This document shows positions 1-6,796 of a stretch of 8,928 bases of DNA, piece by piece. Each line of letters begins with the position of its first letter. Within the stretch, counting starts at the first letter, position 1. The translations under genes were made by a program, and so were the position numbers. The notes under the pieces were generated by a model that searched no databases, was not told the DNA's origin, and saw only the letters and a program-made list of their open reading frames with translations. The DNA is taken from assembly GCA_027011235.1 (NCBI GenBank), contig JALVAI010000210.1, forward strand, positions 1 to 8,928, written 5' to 3'. This DNA is from Desulfobulbaceae bacterium. Lineage in GTDB: Bacteria; Desulfobacterota; Desulfobulbia; Desulfobulbales; Desulfobulbaceae.

Positions 1-30
1 TTTTCATGCGTCTCCAAACGGCTTTGTTAC

Positions 31-62
31 AATAATTCCAAGTTTAACACTATGGAATTATT
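31..62. repeat. Perfect inverted repeat beside the tRNA fragment
   Basis: The arms AATAATTCCA (31-40) and TGGAATTATT (53-62) are perfect reverse complements around a 12-base loop. The flanking C30/G63 pair extends the stem to 11 bp. It lies 12 bases beyond the CCA end of the tRNA-Glu fragment, in the direction of tRNA transcription. In an intact locus it could be a processing or termination hairpin. It lacks a T-run on the minus strand, so it is not a classical intrinsic terminator. It could also be a recombination-accessory site; the sequence does not decide. Confidence 0.5.
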
Positions 63-74
63 GGCTTTTAAAAG

Positions 75-122
75 TGGCGTCCCCAACCGGATTTGAACCG
101 GTGTTGCCGGCGTGAAAGGCCC
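75..122 (-). tRNA. 3' half of tRNA-Glu (anticodon TTC), putative attachment site
   Basis: On the minus strand this reads the anticodon loop CTTTCAC (anticodon TTC, Glu), the 3' anticodon-stem strand GCCGG, a short variable loop, a full T arm (ACCGG, loop TTCAAAT, CCGGT), the acceptor 3' strand TGGGGAC, discriminator G and an encoded CCA. The 5' half is absent: no D arm and no acceptor partner GTCCCCA lie upstream, and the 5' anticodon strand matches only for its last bases (GGC). A tRNA cut at the anticodon stem is the usual product of tyrosine-recombinase integration into a tRNA gene, which leaves an intact hybrid gene at one end and a 3' fragment at the other. The fragment cannot work as a tRNA. 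Its 5' side, facing higher coordinates, should be element DNA. The tRNA identity is firm; the attachment-site role is inferred. Confidence 0.85.
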
Positions 123-589
123 TTTTGTAGCGCACTCCACACGTGTTTTCAATGGCTTACAGATCACCAAGGAGCATAAAAATGCATTAAAAACCACCTG
201 AACATTCTTTTCACTTGCAGGAAACCATATCTGATCAGATGCGATCATTCATAACCGATCTTCAATGCACTCATCCGTGAAGGGCCATAGCCTTATAGCC
301 GGAACCTGGTTATCCAAGCCGGTATGACCAGGAAAGGCTGTACGAACAATAGCTATTTTTTGTTAAAATTAAAAGCCAGACCCCGCCCCATGCATTTCAT
401 GCCTTATACAATCAAAAGGAAACGGGTAGTCTGGGTCCCGGAAAACCTCCCTGGTCTGCCGGATATCTTTGTGTCATCATTATATATGATAGGTATAGCT
501 GGATAAAATGTCGTGGGTAAATTTTAATGACCTGACAGACGAATAAAAATTCGTTGTCATTGATTGAAATTATTTCTAATTCCCTGTCT
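123..589. other. Non-coding stretch between tRNA fragment and MITE
   Basis: I see no gene here that I can support. The short open frames (for example 60 codons at 324-506 on the plus strand) have no recognisable domain and no convincing ribosome site. Small foldable elements are present: CCTGGT/ACCAGG at 305-310 and 327-332, and the nested hairpin at 526-561. No integrase remnant could be recognised, although its position next to a tRNA fragment is where one might be found. Confidence 0.5.
526..561. repeat. Nested hairpin
   Basis: The outer arms AATGAC (526-531) and GTCATT (556-561) enclose an inner stem ACGAAT (539-544)/ATTCGT (549-554) with an AAAA loop. It has no T-run of terminator quality on either strand. 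The function is unknown; it lies about 30 bases outside the MITE-like element. Confidence 0.35.
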
Positions 590-597
590 TTTTCATG

Positions 598-776
598 GGG
601 TGCATTACGCGTTTGGGGAAAGCTTAAAATACTCCTCGTACCGTCAATAATGACTTAAAAATTATCAAAATGAACGCCGCTCAGGGGTAAAAAATATCCT
701 ATTGAGACCACAATGTAGCTTAAATTTTACAAGTTCGGTGTTAATGATCACTTTTGAACAAACGCGTAATGCACCC
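598..776. mobile_element. MITE-like element, 179 bp, with 18-bp perfect TIRs and 8-bp target duplication
   Basis: The left end GGGTGCATTACGCGTTTG (598-615) is repeated exactly, as its reverse complement, at 759-776. Directly outside both ends lies the same 8-bp direct repeat, TTTTCATG (590-597 and 777-784). That is the expected footprint of a transposition event. The 143-bp interior has no open frame of useful size, so the element must depend on a transposase supplied elsewhere. Terminal inverted repeats starting GGG with an 8-bp target duplication would fit IS1595-type transposases, but other families also make 8-bp duplications, so the family call is only a suggestion. It lies 11 bp past the stop codon of the OmpA/DUF4384 gene, so it may have displaced or replaced the original 3' end of the operon transcript. 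Confidence 0.85.
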
Positions 777-794
777 TTTTCATGCTACGGCTTG

Positions 795-2081
795 TTATTT
801 ATGTAGAAACATTCTCTTGAGGAAAATTCCCTGGCAGGTGCCTTCCTCCACCCTGGTTGTCGCGTTAGCAGATTTTGGAATGTCATCTTTAGTAACTCCG
901 CCGATTCCTCTTGTTGCTTCGTTTCGCTCAGAAACAACAGGTTTGCTGAGTTTACCGCCTGCAGTCACTTCACAGAGTTGCATACCTCCTGATACTGTAG
1001 GAAGGGGGAGAGGTGTCTTTTGCGCGGGGACCATTGAAGATACGCCGCCAATACCACGTTTGAGAGCTGAGTCTGTTTGTGAAGCTATGTTTTTATCAAG
1101 AGTTGCTTTACAAACAGAAAGTGGGTCTGTCAGTGGTTTGGCCATGGCCAAAAGAATCACTTGCTCTGGTCCAACCGTATTGTCCAGATAAAACCCAGTA
1201 GCGGTCTGTTCCGGAATACGGTATGAAGTTCCCGGTACGATAGGATTCTGGTGGCTGGAATATTTTTTATTGGGGAAGACAAGCTCAACCTTACCTCTGG
1301 CATCTATCTGACAAATATACGTATATGGTTTTTCTTCGGTCTTGAAGGTTAAAGAATAAGGCGTTTCCCGGGTCAAGACATCGCCATCGCTGATGATTTC
1401 TTCCTGTTTGCCCTGACGACGAAAAATTTGCAGGGCTGCCGGTCGACTTTTCAGGGTGATCTCCGGTTTCTCCAGGGTATTTCTAATAACGACGATACGA
1501 TTTTTTTTTCTGTTTGCCTCATTGGTATTGGGTACTAGCGGGCAACTTTCCCCAAACCACTTGACCTCGAACTGATCCGGAGAGAGACTGGAAAAACTGG
1601 TCAGCCATTCGGCTACCGCATAGGCTCTGCGTCGAGACAGTTCCCAATTATGCGCGGCAGAGCCAAGATCGCAGGTGTATCCTTCGATGGAAAATTTATA
1701 CCTATTCAGCCGTTCATCCTCCAACGCTCTTGCCACCTTATTGAGCATTGCCACTGAGTCAGGGGTCAGGGCAGCGCTGTCCAGGCCAAACTGAAATTGT
1801 AATGCCACTGCCGGACCCTGATCTGCGGGAGGGGTAGTCTCTTGGGCTGAAGGTTGTTGGGCAGATGAAACATTACCCACATGTCCGATTCCACGCGTGC
1901 GGCTGTCAACAGGCAAGGCTGTAGCTTTTGAGGAAACAGCGTGAGGGATAAGCCCATCAACAATAGCCTCTTTGCTGATGTTGCCTGCTGTAAACCCGCT
2001 GATCGCCCAGGCATTTCCAGATGCCCAAACTCCGCACACGATCAGTGCCAGTGCCGTTATAATCTTTTTTTTTAGTATCAT
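795..2081 (-). CDS. Exported OmpA-family / DUF4384 protein
   Basis: A 428-residue protein predicted to be periplasmic and held to peptidoglycan. A Sec signal peptide (about residues 1-26, basic LKKK start, ending NAWA) is followed by a linker. An OmpA C-terminal domain (about 94-200) shows the FGLDSAALTPDS start, the NWELSRRRAYAV helix and the GES...N-(x)n-R..NR tail that surround the diaminopimelate-binding site. C137 and C180 could form a disulfide. A DUF4384 domain follows (about 231-315: DGD.L....YSL, YICQIDARGKVELVFPN). The C-terminal tail is basic and low in complexity. A motif R-G-I-G-x-V occurs three times (near residues 63, 342 and 391). ATG at 2081 is preferred over the adjacent GTG at 2084 because AGGAG sits 6 bases before it. 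It is the last gene of the operon, 19 bases after the lipoprotein gene. A-runs of nine lie in codons 3-6 and in the NRKKNR motif. Domain calls are by eye; the molecular role is unknown. Confidence 0.9.
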   Translation of the reverse strand: MILKKKIITALALIVCGVWASGNAWAISGFTAGNISKEAIVDGLIPHAVSSKATALPVDSRTRGIGHVGNVSSAQQPSAQETTPPADQGPAVALQFQFGLDSAALTPDSVAMLNKVARALEDERLNRYKFSIEGYTCDLGSAAHNWELSRRRAYAVAEWLTSFSSLSPDQFEVKWFGESCPLVPNTNEANRKKNRIVVIRNTLEKPEITLKSRPAALQIFRRQGKQEEIISDGDVLTRETPYSLTFKTEEKPYTYICQIDARGKVELVFPNKKYSSHQNPIVPGTSYRIPEQTATGFYLDNTVGPEQVILLAMAKPLTDPLSVCKATLDKNIASQTDSALKRGIGGVSSMVPAQKTPLPLPTVSGGMQLCEVTAGGKLSKPVVSERNEATRGIGGVTKDDIPKSANATTRVEEGTCQGIFLKRMFLHK

Positions 2082-2087
2082 CACCTG

Positions 2088-2092
2088 CTCCT
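2088..2092 (-). promoter_or_regulatory. Ribosome binding site of the OmpA/DUF4384 gene
   Basis: AGGAG lies 6 bases before ATG (2081-2079) but only 3 bases before the in-frame GTG (2084-2082). This decides in favour of the ATG start. Confidence 0.6.
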
Positions 2093-2100
2093 ACTGTCAA

Positions 2101-3876
2101 TTACTCGTGATTTAATGTAAAAATATACAATTTGTTTTTGCCCAACTTCTGTACGCTGTTCATCTGTCCGACCTGCATTCCACCGGCACCCTGCAATGGA
2201 TATTGTTTTCCTGGCCGGGCAGCGGTTATGGTTTCTTTAGAAGAAAGATAGCTCATCAGCTTCCTTACCACCGCCTTTTTTCTCTGGTCCGATATCCTGC
2301 TGTTATTGAGCACACTGACTGCCTTTTCAATCTCCTTATCAGCCTTGGCCGTTGAATAAAAATAGATATGCTCCCGACCCTTGCGCTGATCCAGAAAAAA
2401 GTAGCGGCCCTCGCCGGGGAACTCATAGGTGACCTTGCCACGGACCGGGTTGGTCAGCCCGTCTGTCCTGTCAGCACGGGGAAAGATAGAAAAAAGACGG
2501 CCAGCGCTGTCCCGCTGGAAGACATAAAGATAGCAGTCCTGTTCAGGTTCAACCACAATCTTGTATTTTCCCCCGGATGCAAGTTTCCCTCCGGAAATCA
2601 ACACTGTTTCTCCCAATTTTCCAGGTCGGTAAATAACAGCGGTTTGCAGCCCGATAAAAGGCTGTATCTGTTGGTTTTTGGGCACAGCAGGCGGCGCCTT
2701 TGGTGAAGCGTCAACAGGAGCGACCGCCGAGGGTCCTCCGGTAGTCTTATCCGAAGCGGCTTGTGAGGGCTGCGGCTCTTGATGGGCAATCTGCCAATTA
2801 ATTATCTTCTTGGTCGGGTTTGGCACCATAAAACCAGGATTCCACGATTTAATCGGCCTGTTCAGGTAAAGATAACTGTACAGGGCCGGACTGATAACCT
2901 TTGGGGCCTTACCATTGCTTTTTGCTGCAATATCAGCAATGGCTATTCGGGTTTCCTCATCTTCCGTACCTGTAACCTGCACATTGTACCCGTATGCCTG
3001 AAGGTTCACCTGGATTGCGGCAACAGCCTGAACCTGTTCCGCCCCGGAAAAAGAATCCTCTAGGGCACGAACAACCTCCCTGTCCGGGGTCGCATCAGGA
3101 AGACAACGCCAGTAGGGAACCTGCAGATATTTGCCAAGAACCTGAAGCACACTGAGGTTGACCAGGGCACGGATGGCGTCATGCTTGCCCTGGGTAATTT
3201 TATGTGTATTGTTCAAACCAAATCCGGAGCCAAGGACCTGGATGGCAAACTGGTATCCTCCACGGGCACTCTTGATATCAACTGCCAGGGAAGATTGAAT
3301 TCGTGGCAACTGCATGGATGTACTGTATTCCATAAGATGCATGTCAAGGGCAAGACGGCTCAGGTTAAACGTTTTGCTGTAACTTCCACCAGCTTCACCT
3401 TCATTTCCATGATAGCTGCCAACTGCTGTTGCATCGACTCCCCCGTCAAGGGTGTCAATATTTTCATCGCATTCAGTAATGGCACCGTCAAAAACCAGCG
3501 TGGGCACAACCCGTCCCGCGGGAAAGCCTAGATGCGTTCGTTCGACCTCGATGTAGGTCGGATTGTAGGAGATATAATGAATATTACCAGCTAATCGGTT
3601 GACTGCTGTTGCCATCATCTGGGTAACATCCATGGGCAGACTGCGGCAAGCCGTTTTATTAACAATGTTCTTGCCCAGCAGAAACAGCGGCTCCTCAGGC
3701 TCACCGTATACCTTGAGCAAGGCGCTGAATTTATCCAGAGCCTCGGAATAGTCACTTACCCGCTCCGTGACCCGAACCGGCTGCTTGATTTTTGCAATTT
3801 CCTTTTCTGTTAATCCTGTGCATGAGGTGAGAAACAGGGCAAGAAGTAACACGCCTGAAAGGTATGAAATATTCAT
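2101..3876 (-). CDS. Lipoprotein: CsgG-like domain + PG-binding-like domain + DUF4384
   Basis: A 591-residue predicted outer-membrane lipoprotein. The lipoprotein signal runs MNISYLSGVLLLALFLTSC with the modified Cys at residue 19 and Thr at +2, so no inner-membrane retention Asp. The next part (about 79-258) resembles the CsgG/curli-secretion lipoprotein fold: VVPTLVFDGAITECD at 124-138 matches the 'GAITEFD' strand, and 237-258 (ALVNLSVLQVLGKYL...PYWRC) matches its C-terminal helix. Residues about 277-339 (IQVNLQAYGYNVQVTGTEDEET) look like a PG_binding_1-type helical domain. A Pro/Ala-rich linker (about 368-400) leads to DUF4384 (about 420-520: SGGKYKIVVEPEQDCYLYVF, RLFSIFPRAD, EHIYFYSTAKAD). 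The frame is open upstream to 3939, but ATG at 3876 is chosen because it gives the lipoprotein signal and has AGAGAG 5 bases upstream. It lies 34 bases after the small exported-protein gene. Whether the CsgG-like part forms a pore is not known. Confidence 0.88.
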   Translation of the reverse strand: MNISYLSGVLLLALFLTSCTGLTEKEIAKIKQPVRVTERVSDYSEALDKFSALLKVYGEPEEPLFLLGKNIVNKTACRSLPMDVTQMMATAVNRLAGNIHYISYNPTYIEVERTHLGFPAGRVVPTLVFDGAITECDENIDTLDGGVDATAVGSYHGNEGEAGGSYSKTFNLSRLALDMHLMEYSTSMQLPRIQSSLAVDIKSARGGYQFAIQVLGSGFGLNNTHKITQGKHDAIRALVNLSVLQVLGKYLQVPYWRCLPDATPDREVVRALEDSFSGAEQVQAVAAIQVNLQAYGYNVQVTGTEDEETRIAIADIAAKSNGKAPKVISPALYSYLYLNRPIKSWNPGFMVPNPTKKIINWQIAHQEPQPSQAASDKTTGGPSAVAPVDASPKAPPAVPKNQQIQPFIGLQTAVIYRPGKLGETVLISGGKLASGGKYKIVVEPEQDCYLYVFQRDSAGRLFSIFPRADRTDGLTNPVRGKVTYEFPGEGRYFFLDQRKGREHIYFYSTAKADKEIEKAVSVLNNSRISDQRKKAVVRKLMSYLSSKETITAARPGKQYPLQGAGGMQVGQMNSVQKLGKNKLYIFTLNHE

Positions 3877-3910
3877 AATGGCTCTCTTGGGGAACAATTT
3901 CACTGGGTTA

Positions 3911-4417
3911 TTAACGTAATTTACCATTTTGCTGAACAACGATATTGATTTTTTTCAGTTGTCGCTTCGCCCTGCCCTCAACATATACAGGGGCAATGGA
4001 AACATTGTGTTTTTTCATGGTGACCGGTTGAATACCCATTGTTCTGTCATCAACGGCAATGTTAAGTACATGCACCTTGCTGTTTTTATCCAGATGTACA
4101 GCACCGATCTCGCTGGTACCACAAGGGAGAAGATTTTTGTTTCGCTTCCTCTGTATGCTGTCCCACGCAGTATTGCCGGGAACTGACGTCTTATAGCAAT
4201 TTGTTGTTTTGGGTGCGGCAGACGAAACAACTTTAGGTTTACGTTCAACATACACATATTTAGTCCTGCCGTTATTGGTGAAGTTTCGTTTAGCCATCTG
4301 TTTGATGTGCATGGTCTCATAGAGCGTATTGCCGGAAAGGTTCTCTGCAGCGGAAGTGCCGGTCAGCCAACAGCCAGAGGCTGCGAGTATAACAATTGCT
4401 GAAATTAACTTTTTCAT
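3911..4417 (-). CDS. Small exported protein of unknown function
   Basis: 168 residues, not matched to any family I know. An N-terminal export signal is clear (MKK start, hydrophobic 4-20). Cleavage could be by signal peptidase I near GTSAA|EN (residue 24) or, less likely, at Cys16 as a lipoprotein. The mature part is strongly basic, with two cysteines (C74, C99) that could pair. The segment VDDRTMGIQPV (112-122) resembles VDSRTRGIGHV in the OmpA/DUF4384 protein of the same operon. AAGG lies 7 bases before the ATG, supporting translation. It sits between the inner-membrane and outer-membrane DUF4384 proteins, so a periplasmic partner role for them is plausible but inferred. The 92 bases before it are AT-rich and may hold an internal promoter; I found no convincing -35/-10 pair. 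Confidence 0.75.
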   Translation of the reverse strand: MKKLISAIVILAASGCWLTGTSAAENLSGNTLYETMHIKQMAKRNFTNNGRTKYVYVERKPKVVSSAAPKTTNCYKTSVPGNTAWDSIQRKRNKNLLPCGTSEIGAVHLDKNSKVHVLNIAVDDRTMGIQPVTMKKHNVSIAPVYVEGRAKRQLKKINIVVQQNGKLR

Positions 4418-4509
4418 TAATATACCTTAGGCTTAAATGAGTTTTTCTGTCGTCTGTGCTTTTTTAATCGTCACATATAATAAAACAGCTCATATTTTTA
4501 CTTTTTTAT

Positions 4510-5934
4510 TCACTTACCATGCAAAAAACTCCAACGGATACAGGCCATGGCCGGAAACCTGTCCTTTCTTCGGGACAGGCGGAAAAGAATTTTCGCCTTG
4601 GCTGCATCATCATCCGGATGTTCCGTAAGGTCTTTAGTGAGTGTTTCAATATCCCGGGCTGGCCAGGGAGTGACCAGCAGGTACAGAATTTCCCGTAGAT
4701 CGTGTTGAGCCGTGGCCGGTAACTGATCAAGAAAGATCCATTTATCATCTTGTGCGGGTATGGTTACCGGCCACTGCCAGGGACGTACAGGGTTGCTGGT
4801 GCCAAATTGATCGCTTGGAAAAACGGCGGCCAGGCTACCGCTGGAGTCAACCTGGAAAAGATACAAATACAGGGTGTCGGGTGGCATCACCGCATGAATC
4901 TGTATCCGGTAATGGTCCCTATGGGTCAACAGCGGCGGTTTACTTTTGGAGGGAAAAATACAGGTTTTTTCCTTACCGTTCTCCTGAACATAGACAAGTT
5001 CTCCCTGGATCTGCAGATGCCTTGATAACCGCTGTCGCAAGGCTGTCAAGTCGTCGCTGGCCTGCCAGGTTTTTTTTTGTGATAGATCCGGAATAGTAGA
5101 AAAATTGCCTTGCTGAAGAGATAGCAGCACCTCGCGTGCTGTTATCAATGGAGGCGGAGGCGGTGACGGAGGAGAAGACGTGTTTATAGCACCTACATCC
5201 TGCAACCAGGTAATGATATATATTTTACCATAAAATCCGGCAAATACGACCAACAGCAACAGGAGCAAAGCAAGCCGAAAAGATTTTTTTCTTCGGGGTC
5301 TGGAGTCTTCGGGCAGGCAAAACAGCTCTTGCAGCAAATTCTGCAGACAATCAGCGGGAACTGCCAGGATGGTCTTTTCTTTCAGATTGGAGAATTTGCA
5401 TGTTTGCTCACCAGCCAGGCGATGAATGGCAACGCCATGATCTTCACACACCCCGCGGATATGAGGGTGAATATTGGCAAGCGGCACAATAAACAGTAAA
5501 TCAGGATTGCTCTTATCAAGAAAGGCCTTGATTTTTAATGTAAAACCGGCGGGATCAACATCAAGCAAATGCGGGCCGCTGCCGTCAACCAGGACGACAC
5601 CGGTGGCCCAGATATCATATTCCGGTTGACAGCGTAACTGATATGTCCGCAACATATGGGCAAGAAACCAAGCCAAGTCAAGGGAATCCCCCTGGTAGCT
5701 GATGTGGTTGTCATCCTGGCGATGGAACAGTACATTTGGTGAATCAAACGACTCAGGTGCCAGCAGTTGCACCGCTCGTTTCAGGCTGTTTTTATTTGGC
5801 GTCAGCGGAGCATCGGCAACCTCTTCATAATCCCCTGCGGGATGACTGCCGGGCATGGCAACGGTGTAGCGGCCGCAACCGATAAACAGCTCTTTTTTGG
5901 GCAGGACATTGGGATAGGCAAAATGAAAGCTCAT
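4510..5934 (-). CDS. Inner-membrane protein: Lon-like cytoplasmic domain + TM helix + DUF4384
   Basis: 474 residues. The N-terminal half (about 75-160) follows the pattern of the Lon (S16) proteolytic domain: GDS at 82-84 where Lon has the catalytic GPS, DIWATGVVLVDG (107-118) for 'diamTGEitL.G', LKIK (133-136) for the catalytic-Lys 'LKEK', and LFIVPLANI (147-155) for 'vliP.eN'. A basic run (RPRRKK, 212-217) precedes one TM helix (about 219-243), so the N-half should be cytoplasmic by the positive-inside rule. A Pro-rich linker (254-263) and a periplasmic DUF4384 domain (about 325-430: HYRIQIHAVMPPDTLYLYLF, SLAAVFPSDQ) follow. The start codon overlaps the stop of the zinc-finger gene (ATGA), implying translational coupling. 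The likely role is passing a signal across the membrane. DUF4384 and the topology are well supported; the Lon-like call is a pattern judgement, and catalytic activity is not shown. Confidence 0.85.
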   Translation of the reverse strand: MSFHFAYPNVLPKKELFIGCGRYTVAMPGSHPAGDYEEVADAPLTPNKNSLKRAVQLLAPESFDSPNVLFHRQDDNHISYQGDSLDLAWFLAHMLRTYQLRCQPEYDIWATGVVLVDGSGPHLLDVDPAGFTLKIKAFLDKSNPDLLFIVPLANIHPHIRGVCEDHGVAIHRLAGEQTCKFSNLKEKTILAVPADCLQNLLQELFCLPEDSRPRRKKSFRLALLLLLLVVFAGFYGKIYIITWLQDVGAINTSSPPSPPPPPLITAREVLLSLQQGNFSTIPDLSQKKTWQASDDLTALRQRLSRHLQIQGELVYVQENGKEKTCIFPSKSKPPLLTHRDHYRIQIHAVMPPDTLYLYLFQVDSSGSLAAVFPSDQFGTSNPVRPWQWPVTIPAQDDKWIFLDQLPATAQHDLREILYLLVTPWPARDIETLTKDLTEHPDDDAAKAKILFRLSRRKDRFPAMACIRWSFLHGK

Positions 5935-6647
5935 TCGACTTCTTCAACAATAATAGCAATGGCCCATTTGTCAGTTGCCGGATTAAAGTCAAGTTTATCC
6001 ATCTTAATTGATTTTCTTCCTTCCAGTTCAGCACCAAGCAGAATTTCTGAAAGCACCGCACTGGAGTCAGGATCTATAAACCTGGCCCAAAGACGGGATG
6101 GTTCGAGCAGATTGGCCTGCCAGGAAAGCTCTATGCAGGGCTGGCCTTCCTTTTCGTCATGCCAGTGACAACTTAAGTTGATATACTCGCCATAGTCCAT
6201 TTCAAAGGTCGTGGATTGTTCCTCCACATCGGCCGCCGTCACAGCCTCCCCGGCATAAAGCGGCTGCCACAGGGGTGATGCCCAGACCACCAGGTTTTCC
6301 TTGATATTGGAAACAAAATCAAAACGGGAAGTTCGGGTCTTGTGTATCAGGGCGGAAACGCTCATGCGTCCTTTTTTGCCCAGAGCCTGCATGAGAGCCA
6401 CCTCCGGATCATGCGCAACTGCCTGATTCCAGAGATGCTGATCCGCCCCAAACCGCATGGTGACCATCCGGCACGATGCACAACCAGCTATATGATCGGC
6501 AATCTGTTCTTTTTCATCCGCAGCCAGTTCGTCAGCCGTATAAGCGCCCAGCACCTCAATGGACGGGCAATCCATTCCAGGTCTGGCATTTTTGTAGACC
6601 TGGCGGACCTTGTTCACTATTTCAGCAAAGGCATGTTGGTCATTCAT
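5931..6647 (-). CDS. Zinc-finger (anti-sigma-like) cytoplasmic protein
   Basis: 238 residues, first gene of the five-gene operon. The N-terminus has the layout of a zf-HC2/anti-sigma zinc-binding domain: Cys27, then ELAADEKEQIADHIAGCASC with His52-x3-Cys56-x2-Cys59. After a helical linker (about 70-130) comes a region rich in predicted beta strands (about 150-238) with no clear relative. No TM helix is visible, unlike many membrane-bound anti-sigma factors, so it should be soluble and cytoplasmic, facing the Lon-like half of the next gene product. No sigma-factor gene is next to it in this window. Its stop overlaps the next start by four bases (ATGA). The ATG at 6647 has only a weak purine-rich site upstream. 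Zinc binding is likely; anti-sigma function is inferred only from the domain. Confidence 0.85.
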   Translation of the reverse strand: MNDQHAFAEIVNKVRQVYKNARPGMDCPSIEVLGAYTADELAADEKEQIADHIAGCASCRMVTMRFGADQHLWNQAVAHDPEVALMQALGKKGRMSVSALIHKTRTSRFDFVSNIKENLVVWASPLWQPLYAGEAVTAADVEEQSTTFEMDYGEYINLSCHWHDEKEGQPCIELSWQANLLEPSRLWARFIDPDSSAVLSEILLGAELEGRKSIKMDKLDFNPATDKWAIAIIVEEVE

Positions 6648-6796
6648 CTTAGTAATCCGCTGTTGAATTCATACTATTCTTATAAATCTCTGCACTACCT
6701 ATCGTCCAAACTGCGTCACCGGCTCAAAAAATCTTTTTTTATTCCAGCAAAGACGAAACAGAATCACGCAGGAATTCTCTCAATGACCAAGTAGAA

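Noticed and set aside
1..8. TTTTCATG at the window start, same as the MITE target duplication
   Set aside because: No terminal inverted repeat adjoins it; an 8-base AT-rich match is readily due to chance.
27..248. Minus-strand 73-codon frame running through the tRNA fragment
   Set aside because: Its C-terminal third is the tRNA sequence translated; the rest shows no integrase motif or other family pattern.
324..506. Plus-strand 60-codon frame in the non-coding stretch
   Set aside because: No recognisable domain, no clear ribosome site, and codon content looks random.
754..1191. Plus-strand open frame of 145 codons
   Set aside because: It lies opposite the OmpA/DUF4384 gene, whose signal peptide and domains are convincing; the plus-strand product has no domain and is a shadow.
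3877..3939. Longer start (3939) for the CsgG-like lipoprotein
   Set aside because: It would overlap the preceding gene and place 21 residues before a textbook lipoprotein signal; ATG at 3876 has a ribosome site and fits export.
6648..6690. Possible separate promoter before the zinc-finger gene (TTGGAC ... TATAAG)
   Set aside because: The spacing is about 19 bases and the boxes match weakly; it cannot be ruled out but is not strong enough to list.
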